Shown here piece after piece: positions 43,159 to 52,138 of a stretch of 64,000 nucleotides of DNA (its first letter is position 1; every line of letters starts with the position of its first letter). The notes beneath the pieces were generated by a model. It had not been told where the DNA came from. It saw nothing but the letters and a program-made list of their open reading frames with translations, and made no database searches. This DNA comes from Marinomonas mediterranea MMB-1 (GTDB taxonomy: Bacteria > Pseudomonadota > Gammaproteobacteria > Pseudomonadales > Marinomonadaceae). The stretch lies in assembly GCF_000192865.1 (NCBI RefSeq), contig NC_015276.1:2604001-2668000 (forward strand). The letters run 5' to 3'. Both the position numbers and the translations under genes were made by a program.

Positions 43159-44139
43159 ATGAAAAAGTCGCTTTTAACCGTCGCTGCGATCGGCGCAACA
43201 ATCGCCACACTGACCATGATGTCTGGGCACGCGTCCGCTCAAATCATGTCAATCGCATCACCGCCTCAAGGCTCAGTTTGGAACACAATGAGTAATGGCT
43301 TTGCCAATATCGGTCGCTCCAAAGCAGGCATCAATCTCGTGGTGCAACCTTATAGCGGCAACCGCGCTATGATGGATGCCGTCAATCAAGGTTTAGCAGA
43401 GTTCGCGATTAATGACGTAAACGATGCGATTGTTGCACACCAAGGCGAGGCCGATTATAAGGATCGAAAACGATCCAACTTACGCGTCGCAATGCGTATT
43501 AGCCCTCAACCTATTGGCATTTTCGTACGCAAAGATTCAGGCATCAACAGCATAGAAGACTTAAAAGGAAAACGTGTGGCTTCCGGCTGGAATGCGTTTC
43601 CAATTGGCCGACCTCATATGACGGCAATGCTTGCAACTGGCGGCCTAACTTGGGACGACGTCAGAAAAGTACCTGTTCCCGACCTTATTCGAGCCGCTGA
43701 CAACTTATCGTCTGGACGTCTGGACGCCACGTATTTTGCCGTGGGTGGCCCCAAAGTGGCGGAAGTCGATGCCTCTGTTGACGGCGTGAAATTCCTCCCT
43801 GTTAGCACAGATCAAACATCACTCGATGCCGTACTAAAAGTACGACCTGCGTTTTACTTTACGACAGTGAACCCAGCACCACACCTTGTCGGGGTCGAAG
43901 CACCTACAGCAATGCTGACGTGGGACAACGTGCTCATTGTGAACAACAGAGTGTCAGACGATGCTGTTTATAAGATGGTCAAAACCATTCTTGAAAACCG
44001 CGATGCGCTGGTCAAGATTTTTCCGGGATTCCGTGCGCTCGCAGTCGATACGGTCAACACGCCTTACCCTGGAATTGACTATCACCCTGGCGCGATCCGC
44101 TACTTTAAAGAAAAAGGGCTTTGGCAGGATCAGAACTAA
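43159..44139 (+). CDS. TAXI-family TRAP solute-binding protein
   Basis: The 326-aa precursor has a signal peptide to about residue 27 (ASA cut) and the TAXI pattern: IASPPQGSVWNTMSNGFANI near 30-50, then DLKGKRVASGWNAFPIGRPH and PAPHLVGVEAPTAMLTWDNVL. It binds a ligand in the periplasm for the fused permease downstream. The genetic context suggests salicylate or another aromatic acid as the ligand, which is inference. A closely similar but broken copy lies at 56608-57575. CTGGAGAAC precedes the start. Confidence 0.9.
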   Translation: MKKSLLTVAAIGATIATLTMMSGHASAQIMSIASPPQGSVWNTMSNGFANIGRSKAGINLVVQPYSGNRAMMDAVNQGLAEFAINDVNDAIVAHQGEADYKDRKRSNLRVAMRISPQPIGIFVRKDSGINSIEDLKGKRVASGWNAFPIGRPHMTAMLATGGLTWDDVRKVPVPDLIRAADNLSSGRLDATYFAVGGPKVAEVDASVDGVKFLPVSTDQTSLDAVLKVRPAFYFTTVNPAPHLVGVEAPTAMLTWDNVLIVNNRVSDDAVYKMVKTILENRDALVKIFPGFRALAVDTVNTPYPGIDYHPGAIRYFKEKGLWQDQN

Positions 44140-44195
44140 AGCGTTCATCCTGACTTAATCCGTCGTTATATATGCATTTGACAAGGGTACATCCA

Positions 44196-46166
44196 ATGAA
44201 AGCGTGCCAAACCACGACTCTAGGGAACTACATAGATACGTTATCTAATACGCTAGGCGCATTTATTGCCATCGCTGCCATTTGCTTCTCCGCCGACGTT
44301 TTTAGTCGGCTGGGGTTAGCAATTTATACAGAGCAATATTTGGCGGTGATTCTCGGCGCGAGTCTTGCGCTTGTGTTCCTGAAGCAAAAGAAACAAAAGG
44401 GTGAGAATCGTGTTCAGACTTCAGGTCTAACACTCACTGTCGATCTGATCTGCGCTGGCCTTGGCTTTGTTACCAGCCTATATCTGGCCTTTAGTTACCC
44501 CAATCTGGTGGAACATCAACTTGATCTACCATTGGATGGTTTGATGGTTTCAGCGATTCTTTTCGCATTGGTGTTAGAAGGGCTACGCAGAGTTGTTGGC
44601 ATAACGCTTGTTATTGTCGTATTGCTCTTTATGACCTTTGCACTAGTCGGCAGTCATTTCTCCGGCCCACTGCAAACCAGAGCCATCGGCTTAGACCAAC
44701 TGTTTGTTTACATCGGCGTTGATACCAATGGCATGCTGGGATTGACACTCAATGTCGCAGCAACCATTGTTATTGGATTTATATTGTTTGGGCAATTGCT
44801 GCTTCGCTCTGGCGGCGCTGATTTCTTCAATGACATGGCTCTGGCGTTGATGGGAAAACGTCGCGGTGGCTCAGGCAAAATTGCAACCATCGCCTCTGCA
44901 CTCTTTGGCTCTATTTCAGGCGTCGTTGTCTCCAACATTGTCGCGACGGGTGTCGTGACCATTCGTATGATGAAACAAGGCGGCTTTAAATCTCATACGG
45001 CAGGCGCGATTGAAACGGTTGCTTCTACAGGAGGGCAAATCATGCCGCCTGTCATGGGAGCGGTCGCCTTTTTGATGGCGGAGTTTTTACAAATCAGCTA
45101 CGGCGCCGTTGTGCTTGCTGCGCTTGTCCCCGCCGTTCTTTATTACATCGCCCTTTACATTCAAGTAGACCTAGAAGCCGCAAAGGAGAATATCTTACCC
45201 ATTGATCCAGACCTGATCCCATCCAAAAGACACGTTCTTCGCAATGGTTGGGTGTTCATTATTCCTTTTGCCGCCGTTATTTTAGCGTTGTTCACCTTCA
45301 ACCAGCGTCCAGAAACCGCCGCGTTATGGGGTGCTCTCGGTGCCTTGGTTGTCGGTATGGTAAAAGGATATAAAGGCAAAAAGATGAACGCGAAGGTCGT
45401 TAAAGAGTGCTTGCAAGAAACCGGACACTCTATTGTCGATATTATTATGATCGGCGCGTCTGCTGGGTTCATTATTGGTATTTTGAACATCACGGGACTG
45501 GGTTTTGGACTCACGTATTTTTTGGTAGAGCTAGGTCAAGGCAACCTGTTGGTACTGCTTCTCATCTCCGCTCTGGTCTGCATTGTACTGGGCATGGGCA
45601 TGCCAACAGTCGGCGTTTACCTTTTACTGGCGGTGCTCGTCGCTCCCTCTCTTATTCAGGTTGGGGTTGAACCCATTGCCGCGCACCTCTTTATATTCTA
45701 TCTCGGTATGATGTCTATGGTGACACCGCCGATTGCCATTGGTGCCTTTTTCGCCGCCAGCATAGCGGACTCGGACCCGATGAAAACCGCTGTATCAGCA
45801 ATGAGATTGGGCTGGACTGCCTACATCATTCCATTCCTGTTCGTGACGACACCCGCGCTTTTATTGATCGGAGACTGGTCGCAAATTGTCGTAACCATCA
45901 GTTGCGCCCTGATCGGCGTTTGGTCAGTTTCAGTAGGGTTCGCAGGGTTCTTTAAAGTTCGTCTAAATGTTTTATATCGGTTGGCATTTGTGGCCGCTGG
46001 TGGGCTATTTTTATGGCCAAATCTAGGCAGCGACAACTCGTTTTTTGAATTAAAGGTTGCCGGAGTCATTCTGCTTATCGCAGCGGTAGCCACGACCCGA
46101 TTCGGTCATTCTAAGGATCACGAAAAAAAGCCTAATTCTTCCGTCACAAAATCAACTCATCTTTGA
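44196..46166 (+). CDS. TRAP transporter fused 4TM/12TM permease
   Basis: The protein (about 656 aa) has at least 15 hydrophobic segments and the TRAP DctM-like signatures ETVASTGGQIMPPVMGAVAF and VLGMGMPTVGVYLLLAVLVAP. Fused small and large permease subunits are normal for TAXI-TRAP systems. It would import the ligand of the TAXI protein using the sodium gradient. I chose the ATG at 44196 because AAGGGT lies upstream; the open frame starts at 44172. It lies between the binding protein gene and the isomerase gene. Confidence 0.92.
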   Translation: MKACQTTTLGNYIDTLSNTLGAFIAIAAICFSADVFSRLGLAIYTEQYLAVILGASLALVFLKQKKQKGENRVQTSGLTLTVDLICAGLGFVTSLYLAFSYPNLVEHQLDLPLDGLMVSAILFALVLEGLRRVVGITLVIVVLLFMTFALVGSHFSGPLQTRAIGLDQLFVYIGVDTNGMLGLTLNVAATIVIGFILFGQLLLRSGGADFFNDMALALMGKRRGGSGKIATIASALFGSISGVVVSNIVATGVVTIRMMKQGGFKSHTAGAIETVASTGGQIMPPVMGAVAFLMAEFLQISYGAVVLAALVPAVLYYIALYIQVDLEAAKENILPIDPDLIPSKRHVLRNGWVFIIPFAAVILALFTFNQRPETAALWGALGALVVGMVKGYKGKKMNAKVVKECLQETGHSIVDIIMIGASAGFIIGILNITGLGFGLTYFLVELGQGNLLVLLLISALVCIVLGMGMPTVGVYLLLAVLVAPSLIQVGVEPIAAHLFIFYLGMMSMVTPPIAIGAFFAASIADSDPMKTAVSAMRLGWTAYIIPFLFVTTPALLLIGDWSQIVVTISCALIGVWSVSVGFAGFFKVRLNVLYRLAFVAAGGLFLWPNLGSDNSFFELKVAGVILLIAAVATTRFGHSKDHEKKPNSSVTKSTHL

Positions 46167-46184
46167 TTGCAACAGGAGCGTATC

Positions 46185-46826
46185 ATGCAACTCTATAGCT
46201 TTTTCAATAGTTCAACCTCGTATCGAGTACGAATTGCATTAGCAATCAAAGGACTGGCTTACGATTATCAAGGCGTCAACATTCGTATAGGCGATCAGCT
46301 GACGGAAGAACACATCGCACGAAACCCGTCAAAAGGTGTACCCGTGCTGATCTTAGATGATGGACAGCGTCTCACCCAGTCGATGGCCATTTTAGATTAT
46401 TTAGAAAGAACCTACCCTACTCCGGCGTTGCTGCCTGACGATCCGCAACTGAGAACACGTGTCTTAGAAGTAGCCAATGTGATCGCGTGTGACATGCACG
46501 CTATTAACAACCTTCGCTCTCTAGGTTACTTAAAAAATGTTTTGGACATCTCAGATAAAGACAAGAAAGTGTGGTATCAGCACTGGGTAAACCAAGGCCT
46601 AACCGCCGTTGAAACACTGTTAGAGCGTCATGGAGTCGGCCCCTTTTGTTTTGGAGACCAACCCACACTGGCCGATTGCTGTCTTGTCCCTCAAGTCGCA
46701 AACTCTATTCGCTTCGGTTGCTCGATGTCTGGCTTCCCAAACGTGATGGCGGTCTATAAGCACTGTCAGCAACAAGCGGCTTTTCAAGAAGCGGAACCAC
46801 AACGCCAGCCCGATTTTATCGAATAG
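46185..46826 (+). CDS. nagL: Glutathione-dependent maleylpyruvate isomerase (NagL/MaiA family)
   Basis: The 213-aa protein has a thioredoxin-like GST N-domain with the zeta-class motif SSTSYRVRIALAIKG near residues 8-22, and NPSKGVPVL and QSMAILDYLERTYP for glutathione binding. The C-domain is all-helical with QPTLADCCLVPQ. In the gentisate pathway this enzyme turns maleylpyruvate into fumarylpyruvate; zeta GSTs of tyrosine breakdown act on maleylacetoacetate. The context favours the first role. AGGAG precedes the ATG. The next gene, which should be the dioxygenase, is broken. Confidence 0.85.
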   Translation: MQLYSFFNSSTSYRVRIALAIKGLAYDYQGVNIRIGDQLTEEHIARNPSKGVPVLILDDGQRLTQSMAILDYLERTYPTPALLPDDPQLRTRVLEVANVIACDMHAINNLRSLGYLKNVLDISDKDKKVWYQHWVNQGLTAVETLLERHGVGPFCFGDQPTLADCCLVPQVANSIRFGCSMSGFPNVMAVYKHCQQQAAFQEAEPQRQPDFIE

Positions 46827-46892
46827 AGACCTTGACGTCACGAGCGACGCCAAGGTCTCAAATAAAAATAAAAATCCATTGAGGAGCATACA

Positions 46893-47125
46893 ATGCAAAC
46901 ATTAGGCACGCTAGAAGAGCTACTTCAATGAAATAGAAACGATCTCGAGGAGCAGAACCTCGTCCCTTTGTGGCCCAATATGAGGGTGGTATTGCCCTAT
47001 CACGTTCCATCACGTAAAACACAAACCCTAATTTGGGATTTAAAAATCTGAAGCCTCTGCAGTTAGAAGCAGGAGAACTCGCATCGATGGAAAAAGCTGA
47101 GCGCCGAGTTTTGGCGTTATTTTTC
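46893..47125 (+). pseudogene. Gentisate 1,2-dioxygenase, N-terminal remnant
   Basis: A GAGGAG site precedes ATG and MQTLGTLEELLQ, then TGA. The same frame goes on with NRNDLEEQNLVPLWPNMRVV and LPYHVPSRKTQTLIWDLKI. A frameshift near 47045 then leads to KPLQLEAGELASMEKAERRV. These match the first 80 residues of gentisate 1,2-dioxygenases (LVPLWP and GELxxxEKAERRVL are typical). The cupin core is gone; sequence similarity stops where the convergent SDR gene ends (47117). So the gene was cut and later decayed. Confidence 0.8.
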
Positions 47126-47923
47126 TGATGAAGGTGCCGCTGAACTGCCTGCAAGAATTCCACCGTCAATGTTAAGCTCAATACCCGTTACGTACTTAGA
47201 TTCATCTGACGCCAAATATAATGCGGCATAGGCAACGTCCTTTGGTTCTCCCATCACGCCAAGCGGTACGCCAGAAGCAACGTCTTGAATCGCGCGCTCC
47301 CTTTGCACGCCTTGACCCAGCATAATATCCCACATCGGTGTGAATATTGCGCCGGGATGGATTGAGTTGCACCGAATAGGATAGGATTTTTCTGCGCAAT
47401 AAAGAGCCACTGACTTTGTATGGTTTCGAACGGCCGCTTTACTTGAAGCATATGCAGTCGCCGCTGGAATGCCAACAATGCCAGACCTCGACGAAATATT
47501 CACAATACTGGCGTGGGTAGCACTCTTCATTAGTTTAATGGCGTATTTGCACCCAAGTGCGACACCATCCAAGTTTGTTTCGTGAACTTTGTGCCAACTA
47601 TCAATATCAAGATTCTCTGGGTCATGCGGGCCTTGAGTCTCAAGAAAACCCGTTATACCTGCGTTATTGACGACAATATCTAACCGCCCATAGTTCTCTT
47701 CAATAAACGTTGACACTCTTTGCCAATCAGATTCTTTCGATACATCTAGATGAAGGTATTTAGAGTTGGCTCCTATCTTATCCGCTACAGCTTGCCCTAG
47801 TTCATCGTTAATATCAGATAAAATGACTTGTGCGCCTTCAGCAAAAAATAGTTCGGCAACGGCTTGTCCAATTCCTCTCGCTGCGCCAGTGATAAGCGCA
47901 ATCTTTCCATCAAGTCTCGGCAT
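47117..47923 (-). CDS. Short-chain dehydrogenase/reductase
   Basis: The 268-aa protein is a classical SDR: TGAARGIGQAVAE (residues about 13-25), NNAGITG (about 90), catalytic Ser in NISSRSG (about 143) and YASSKAAV (Tyr about 157, Lys about 161). LNIDGGILAG is at the C-terminus. An Asp at the end of strand 2 (LSDIND) indicates NAD rather than NADP. The substrate is unknown. It is convergent with the aromatic cluster and may have joined by the event that removed most of the dioxygenase gene. The ATG has AAGGAGAAA upstream. Confidence 0.88.
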   Translation of the reverse strand: MPRLDGKIALITGAARGIGQAVAELFFAEGAQVILSDINDELGQAVADKIGANSKYLHLDVSKESDWQRVSTFIEENYGRLDIVVNNAGITGFLETQGPHDPENLDIDSWHKVHETNLDGVALGCKYAIKLMKSATHASIVNISSRSGIVGIPAATAYASSKAAVRNHTKSVALYCAEKSYPIRCNSIHPGAIFTPMWDIMLGQGVQRERAIQDVASGVPLGVMGEPKDVAYAALYLASDESKYVTGIELNIDGGILAGSSAAPSSEK

Positions 47924-48001
47924 GATTTCTCCTTAATATCAAAAAATAAAAACAGCCAGTGCGAACAGACGGCAACGAAACCCTTTTCCAACCGTCACCG
48001 G

Positions 48002-48437
48002 TTATGAATTTTCACTCTCGGCTCGTGCTTTTAATGCCGCATTCATCCGTTCAAAGCCAGCTCGCATGTCTCTGTCTACGCTGCTCCACAACAAAGATAC
48101 CAGCACCCCTTTGAATTTTTCCTTTTGTACCAGCACGGAACTTGATTGGTCAACGGAAATACTAAAAATATGTTCCCCATCAAATATACCGGGAAACACG
48201 AAACGCCCCAACCAACTGAATTCCGAGTTTTCAACGACGGACTTAACAATAGGAGCGAACATCATGTCTTTTCCGTTCGGGGCGATATCAATACTTCTAG
48301 CCTTTTGCCCTCTTTAACTTGCCCCTGAATGTGTTTTATAAATGGATCCATTCAGGGTATTTTTCAAAGTCAGTGAGAATCGACCACACTCGCTCTGGAC
48401 TCGCGGCAATTTGTATTTCTGTTTCTAGTAATTTCAC
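48002..48437 (-). pseudogene. SRPBCC (polyketide cyclase-like) protein, frameshifted
   Basis: The minus strand starts GTG and reads KLLETEIQIAASPERVWSIL, then TDFEKYPEW, the standard N-terminus of SRPBCC (START-like) proteins, and stops. A frame change gives IKHIQGQVKEGKRLEVL; another change leads to PNGKDMMFAPIVKSVV and the 87-codon open tail ending at 48002. Two frameshifts inactivate it. With them undone a protein of about 145 aa with a GxFxxGxxxxF-like pattern results. Confidence 0.75.
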
Positions 48438-48591
48438 ATGTCTGCCTCGTCAAATGGAGAAACACAGCCTCGGGCTAAACGGCACAGCTCTCTGGATTCT
48501 GGGTTAGAGCGCCCACTACCTATAAATAACACCACGTTACTCAACGGTCGGTACGGACGTACTTCGCTGAATGCTTTGTTTAAAGTTAAAT

Positions 48592-48951
48592 CTAAACTTG
48601 CGCTTCGGATGATACCGTCACGTCACTTGTTTCTTCACCAGTATGCGCGGTGGAATGCGGCTCAACCATCATAAAATGAGTATCGGGTTCCGCTTTAGAG
48701 TAATGTTCAACGCCTTTCGGTACAACATACATTTCACCAGGGTTCAGAACAACATCACCAGCCTTCATCATTAACGTTAACTGCCCCTTGAAGACAATAA
48801 ACAGTTCATCTTCATACTCGTGTTTATGCCATACAAGTCGCCACTTCCTTTGGCTATTTTAACTAATTGTCCATTTGAATCGGCTATAATTTTTTGGTGT
48901 CCATTCTTCCGAAAACAGGTCGAATTTTTCACTAACATTCACTTTATTCAT
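48592..48951 (-). pseudogene. Cupin-domain protein with two opposing indels
   Basis: The minus strand starts MNKVNVSEKFDLFSEEWTPK. An apparent extra A in an A-run shifts the frame and creates a stop; about 50 bases on, a lost base restores the frame. The rest reads WHKHEYEDELFIVFKGQLTL, MMKAGDVVLNPGEMYVVPKG and VEHYSKAEPD, a complete cupin barrel with metal ligands His, His, Glu and a later His. The total length of 360 bases is a multiple of 3. It looks like a recently damaged gene. Confidence 0.75.
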
Positions 48952-49011
48952 ATGGACTCCATAATTAGTTTTCGCCCGTTTACGGGGAAATTGAGGGAGT
49001 TCATTGTCTTA

Positions 49012-49494
49012 TCATATGCTTTTCGACGCAAGTTCTGAAATGTCCCCTTCTTCCATTCTGAACACACAGAGTTCATCTAGTTTTTTAGCGCCAATTTTTT
49101 GATAAAACTTGATGGCTGGATCATTGGTTTTTAAAGCCCACCACTCAAAACGCGCACAATGTTGTTCAACGGCTAATCTTGATAAATAACGTAGTACCTT
49201 TTTCCCAATGCCTTGGCCTTGAAATTCAGGTCGAATGTATAAATCATCAAGGTGTAGTCCGCGTCTACCTGTCGCAGTAGAAAACGTATAATAGAAGACC
49301 GCAAAGCCACATGCCTCTTTATTCACGTAACAAATGATAGCCTCTGCATCAGGGTTTGATTTAAATAGGTTATTTTCGATATCTGTTTTAGTCACTGATA
49401 TTTCATATGGAAAATTCTCGAATACCGCTAACTCTTTTATGAGTTTTAATAATAATTCTGAATTTTCAATTTTTGCTGGCAATATTTCTAGCAT
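49012..49494 (-). CDS. GNAT N-acetyltransferase, diamine-acetyltransferase-like
   Basis: The 160-aa protein has the GNAT motif LHLDDLYIRPEFQGQGIGKKVLRYL near residues 78-102 (acetyl-CoA loop QGQGIG), as in SSAT-like enzymes, then FEWWALKTNDPAIKFYQKIGAKKL at the end of the fold. This arrangement (DLYVxPxFRGxGIG ... RxEWxVLxWNxPAIxFY) is that of spermidine/spermine or thialysine acetyltransferases, so a diamine or polyamine is a likely substrate. It stands alone. Confidence 0.82.
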   Translation of the reverse strand: MLEILPAKIENSELLLKLIKELAVFENFPYEISVTKTDIENNLFKSNPDAEAIICYVNKEACGFAVFYYTFSTATGRRGLHLDDLYIRPEFQGQGIGKKVLRYLSRLAVEQHCARFEWWALKTNDPAIKFYQKIGAKKLDELCVFRMEEGDISELASKSI

Positions 49495-49589
49495 GTCAAT
49501 TCCGTAGTAGTGTACAAATAACCAAAGTGTATGCGGTGAAGTATTAAGCGTTTAGACAGCGTGTACTTTGCCCCCGCGCCCTTTACCTT

Positions 49590-50843
49590 TTACATTTCTC
49601 CTTCGCTCTTATCCTCTGGCTTAGGAATCACTTTGCCTTTGGCTTCAAAGAGTAAGACACCAAATTTCCTATGTTGGTCAAAATCCTTGGTCGTGTAATA
49701 AAATGGGGCTTTTCTAAGGCGTGCCATTTGATTCTTATCTCCAACGAGGGGAACCGTGGTAAACCAACCATTGGGGTCATCAATAGGAACGTAAAAACAA
49801 TCGCTTAATTTTCTGTCTAGCTCAGTTTGACAATGAGAGTTGTAGTAAAGACGAAGCCAGCCATCTCCATTTAAAATCACTTGAATGACGGTATAACCCA
49901 ATGCACGTTTATGTACGGTTTGGTATGCCTGTATTTTCTCTTCAATGAGAGCCGTATCCAGCTCCGCGTCCACTTCAAAATACGGCGCATTTGGGTCATA
50001 TGGCGGCGTGAATATAATGTTCATATCGTCGTTTGGGTCAAGCTCAAACTCTGAGTCAAACTGTTGCCACGTGGCTTTTATGTGAGAGAGGTGTGTAACT
50101 TGCTCCTGCTGACGAGTAGCAACTCCGAGACCATTCGTGAGCGCTACTTTTCCATGCTTCGATTTATGTTCGTGGATTCTAAAGTTTCTAGGATCAAAAC
50201 TGGATGCCGCAAACGGTAATAGGGAACTTTCTCCCTTACCACGAAAGAGCTCGACAACATCTGATGAACCTTGTGGTGCATTGATCACATAGCCGTTTGG
50301 GTCTGCCCCTTCGTTCGGCGTACAATCATCCCACTTTTCATAACAATCCAGAGTAAATAACACTCTAATTTCTTCTTTTTCGACAACAACCTGCATCGTG
50401 CCGTACTTCGATTTATAATGCTTATAGTAACCTAGCAAAGTCCGAATTTTTTTCTCCGCCAGTATCGCATCAATCGGCGCAGAAATACGGTAATACGAAT
50501 GATAGCCAGGTGTTTTATCTTCGTATTTTTTAGCCCAATCCCCTTCAATATAGCTGGGCACACCAATGCCGCCACCTGCAATCGTAGGACCAGGATACCC
50601 GCCTACCCCTCCCACTCCAACATAGGTTTTCCCTCCTCCTGAATGTAAATAAACTTCACCAAAGCTGTAGCGTCCATCTAAAGAGCCGCCTTGTAGCATA
50701 TTGGCCGCGACAAGCGGTTTGCCCTTTTTATCGCAAGCGCTCATGAGAGCCGTCGCCATTATCATAAAAAGAAGGCAAAAATAAGTGCGGAGCCTAGCTC
50801 TATCAAGCACGGGTGAGCGACAAAAGGGGTTAGTCATTATCAA
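49590..50843 (-). CDS. Lipoprotein, candidate Tle1 immunity protein (copy 2)
   Basis: The 417-aa precursor has a hydrophobic signal segment and lipobox ATALMSAC, so it is a periplasmic lipoprotein. The N-terminal third is glycine-rich (GVGGVGGYPGPTIAGGGIG) and somewhat like DUF3304. From VPSYIEGDWAKK onward it is practically identical to the next gene (50888-52138); the first third differs at many positions. At DNA level about 880 bp are near identical. Its position behind a Tle1-type effector and its localisation suit an immunity protein that blocks a phospholipase arriving in the periplasm. The divergent N-part may recognise another effector version. Confidence 0.7.
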   Translation of the reverse strand: MIMTNPFCRSPVLDRARLRTYFCLLFMIMATALMSACDKKGKPLVAANMLQGGSLDGRYSFGEVYLHSGGGKTYVGVGGVGGYPGPTIAGGGIGVPSYIEGDWAKKYEDKTPGYHSYYRISAPIDAILAEKKIRTLLGYYKHYKSKYGTMQVVVEKEEIRVLFTLDCYEKWDDCTPNEGADPNGYVINAPQGSSDVVELFRGKGESSLLPFAASSFDPRNFRIHEHKSKHGKVALTNGLGVATRQQEQVTHLSHIKATWQQFDSEFELDPNDDMNIIFTPPYDPNAPYFEVDAELDTALIEEKIQAYQTVHKRALGYTVIQVILNGDGWLRLYYNSHCQTELDRKLSDCFYVPIDDPNGWFTTVPLVGDKNQMARLRKAPFYYTTKDFDQHRKFGVLLFEAKGKVIPKPEDKSEGEM

Positions 50844-50860
50844 AGATCCTTCTTATGGGT
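50827..50860 (-). repeat. Copied 3' end of the Tle1 gene between the immunity genes
   Basis: These 34 bases are identical to 52122-52155, which hold the last codons of the Tle1-like gene (PIRRIFDND and stop) and the start of the first immunity gene. The copy upstream of the second immunity gene shows that the duplicated unit included the effector's 3' end. It also supplies the ribosome site (AAGAAGGATC) of the copy. Confidence 0.85.
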
Positions 50861-50887
50861 TGGCGGGGACAACCTTCCCCTATGCCT

Positions 50888-52138
50888 TTATCCTTCGCTC
50901 TTATCCTCTGGCTTAGGAATCACTTTGCCTTTGGCTTCAAAGAGTAAGACACCAAATTTCCTATGTTGGTCAAAATCCTTGGTCGTGTAATAAAATGGGG
51001 CTTTTCTAAGGCGTGCCATTTGATTCTTATCTCCAACGAGGGGAACCGTGGTAAACCAACCATTGGGGTCATCAATAGGAACGTAAAAACAATCGCTTAA
51101 TTTTCTGTCTAGCTCAGTTTGACAATGAGAGTTGTAGTAAAGACGAAGCCAGCCATCTCCATTTAAAATCACTTGAATGACGGTATAACCCAATGCACGT
51201 TTATGTACGGTTTGGTATGCCTGTATTTTCTCTTCAATGAGAGCCGTATCCAGCTCCGCGTCCACTTCAAAATACGGCGCATTTGGGTCATATGGCGGCG
51301 TGAATATAATGTTCATATCGTCGTTTGGGTCAAGCTCAAACTCTGAGTCAAACTGTTGCCACGTGGCTTTTATGTGAGAGAGGTGTGTAACTTGCTCCTG
51401 CTGACGAGTAGCAACTCCGAGACCATTCGTGAGCGCTACTTTTCCATGCTTCGATTTATGTTCGTGGATTCTAAAGTTTCTAGGATCAAAACTGGATGCC
51501 GCAAACGGTAATAGGGAACTTTCTCCCTTACCACGAAAGAGCTCGACAACATCTGATGAACCTTGTGGTGCATTGATCACATAGCCATTTGGGTCTGCCC
51601 CTTCGTTCGGCGTACAATCATCCCACTTTTCATAACAATCCAGAGTAAATAACACTCTAATTTCTTCTTTTTCGACAACAACCTGCATCGTGCCGTACTT
51701 CGATTTATAATGCTTATAGTAACCTAGCAAAGTCCAAATTTTTTTCTCCGCCAGTATCGCATCAATCGGTGCGGAAATACGGTAATACGAATGGTAACCT
51801 GGCGTTTTATCTTCGTATTTTTTGGCCCAATCTCCTTCAATATAGCTGGGCACACCAACACCTCCCCCCGCAACTGTCGCTCCAGGGTAACCCCAAACTC
51901 CTCCCATTCCAAAGTTCAGTTTGCCACCATTAACCGAATGAACATAGATTTCGCCGTTACTATAAGGGCCATCTAATGTACCACTCTGGATAATATTAGC
52001 CGCGACAAGCGGCTTGCCCTTTTTATCACAAGCGCTCATGAGAGCCGTCGCCATCACTATGAAAAGAAGGTAACAATAGGTGCGGAGCCTCACTCTATCG
52101 ACCCAGTATGGGAAACAAAACGGGTTAGTCATTATCAA
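50888..52138 (-). CDS. Lipoprotein, candidate Tle1 immunity protein (copy 1)
   Basis: The 416-aa precursor has the same layout as its neighbour: signal segment, lipobox ATALMSAC, glycine-rich stretch (GMGGVWGYPGATVAGGGVG), then a long shared domain with ALTNGLGVATRQQEQ and DAELDTALIEEKIQAYQTVHK. Its start overlaps the end of the Tle1-like gene by 14 bp, so synthesis of both is coupled. This is the usual arrangement of effector and cognate immunity gene. The start may also be the ATG two codons later. Confidence 0.75.
   Translation of the reverse strand: MIMTNPFCFPYWVDRVRLRTYCYLLFIVMATALMSACDKKGKPLVAANIIQSGTLDGPYSNGEIYVHSVNGGKLNFGMGGVWGYPGATVAGGGVGVPSYIEGDWAKKYEDKTPGYHSYYRISAPIDAILAEKKIWTLLGYYKHYKSKYGTMQVVVEKEEIRVLFTLDCYEKWDDCTPNEGADPNGYVINAPQGSSDVVELFRGKGESSLLPFAASSFDPRNFRIHEHKSKHGKVALTNGLGVATRQQEQVTHLSHIKATWQQFDSEFELDPNDDMNIIFTPPYDPNAPYFEVDAELDTALIEEKIQAYQTVHKRALGYTVIQVILNGDGWLRLYYNSHCQTELDRKLSDCFYVPIDDPNGWFTTVPLVGDKNQMARLRKAPFYYTTKDFDQHRKFGVLLFEAKGKVIPKPEDKSEG

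Noticed and set aside
46858..47181. 107-codon minus-strand frame over the dioxygenase remnant
   Set aside because: The plus strand carries the recognisable gentisate dioxygenase fragment; the antisense frame has no motif.
51791..51976. Plus-strand frame opposite the immunity gene
   Set aside because: Antisense shadow without ribosome site.
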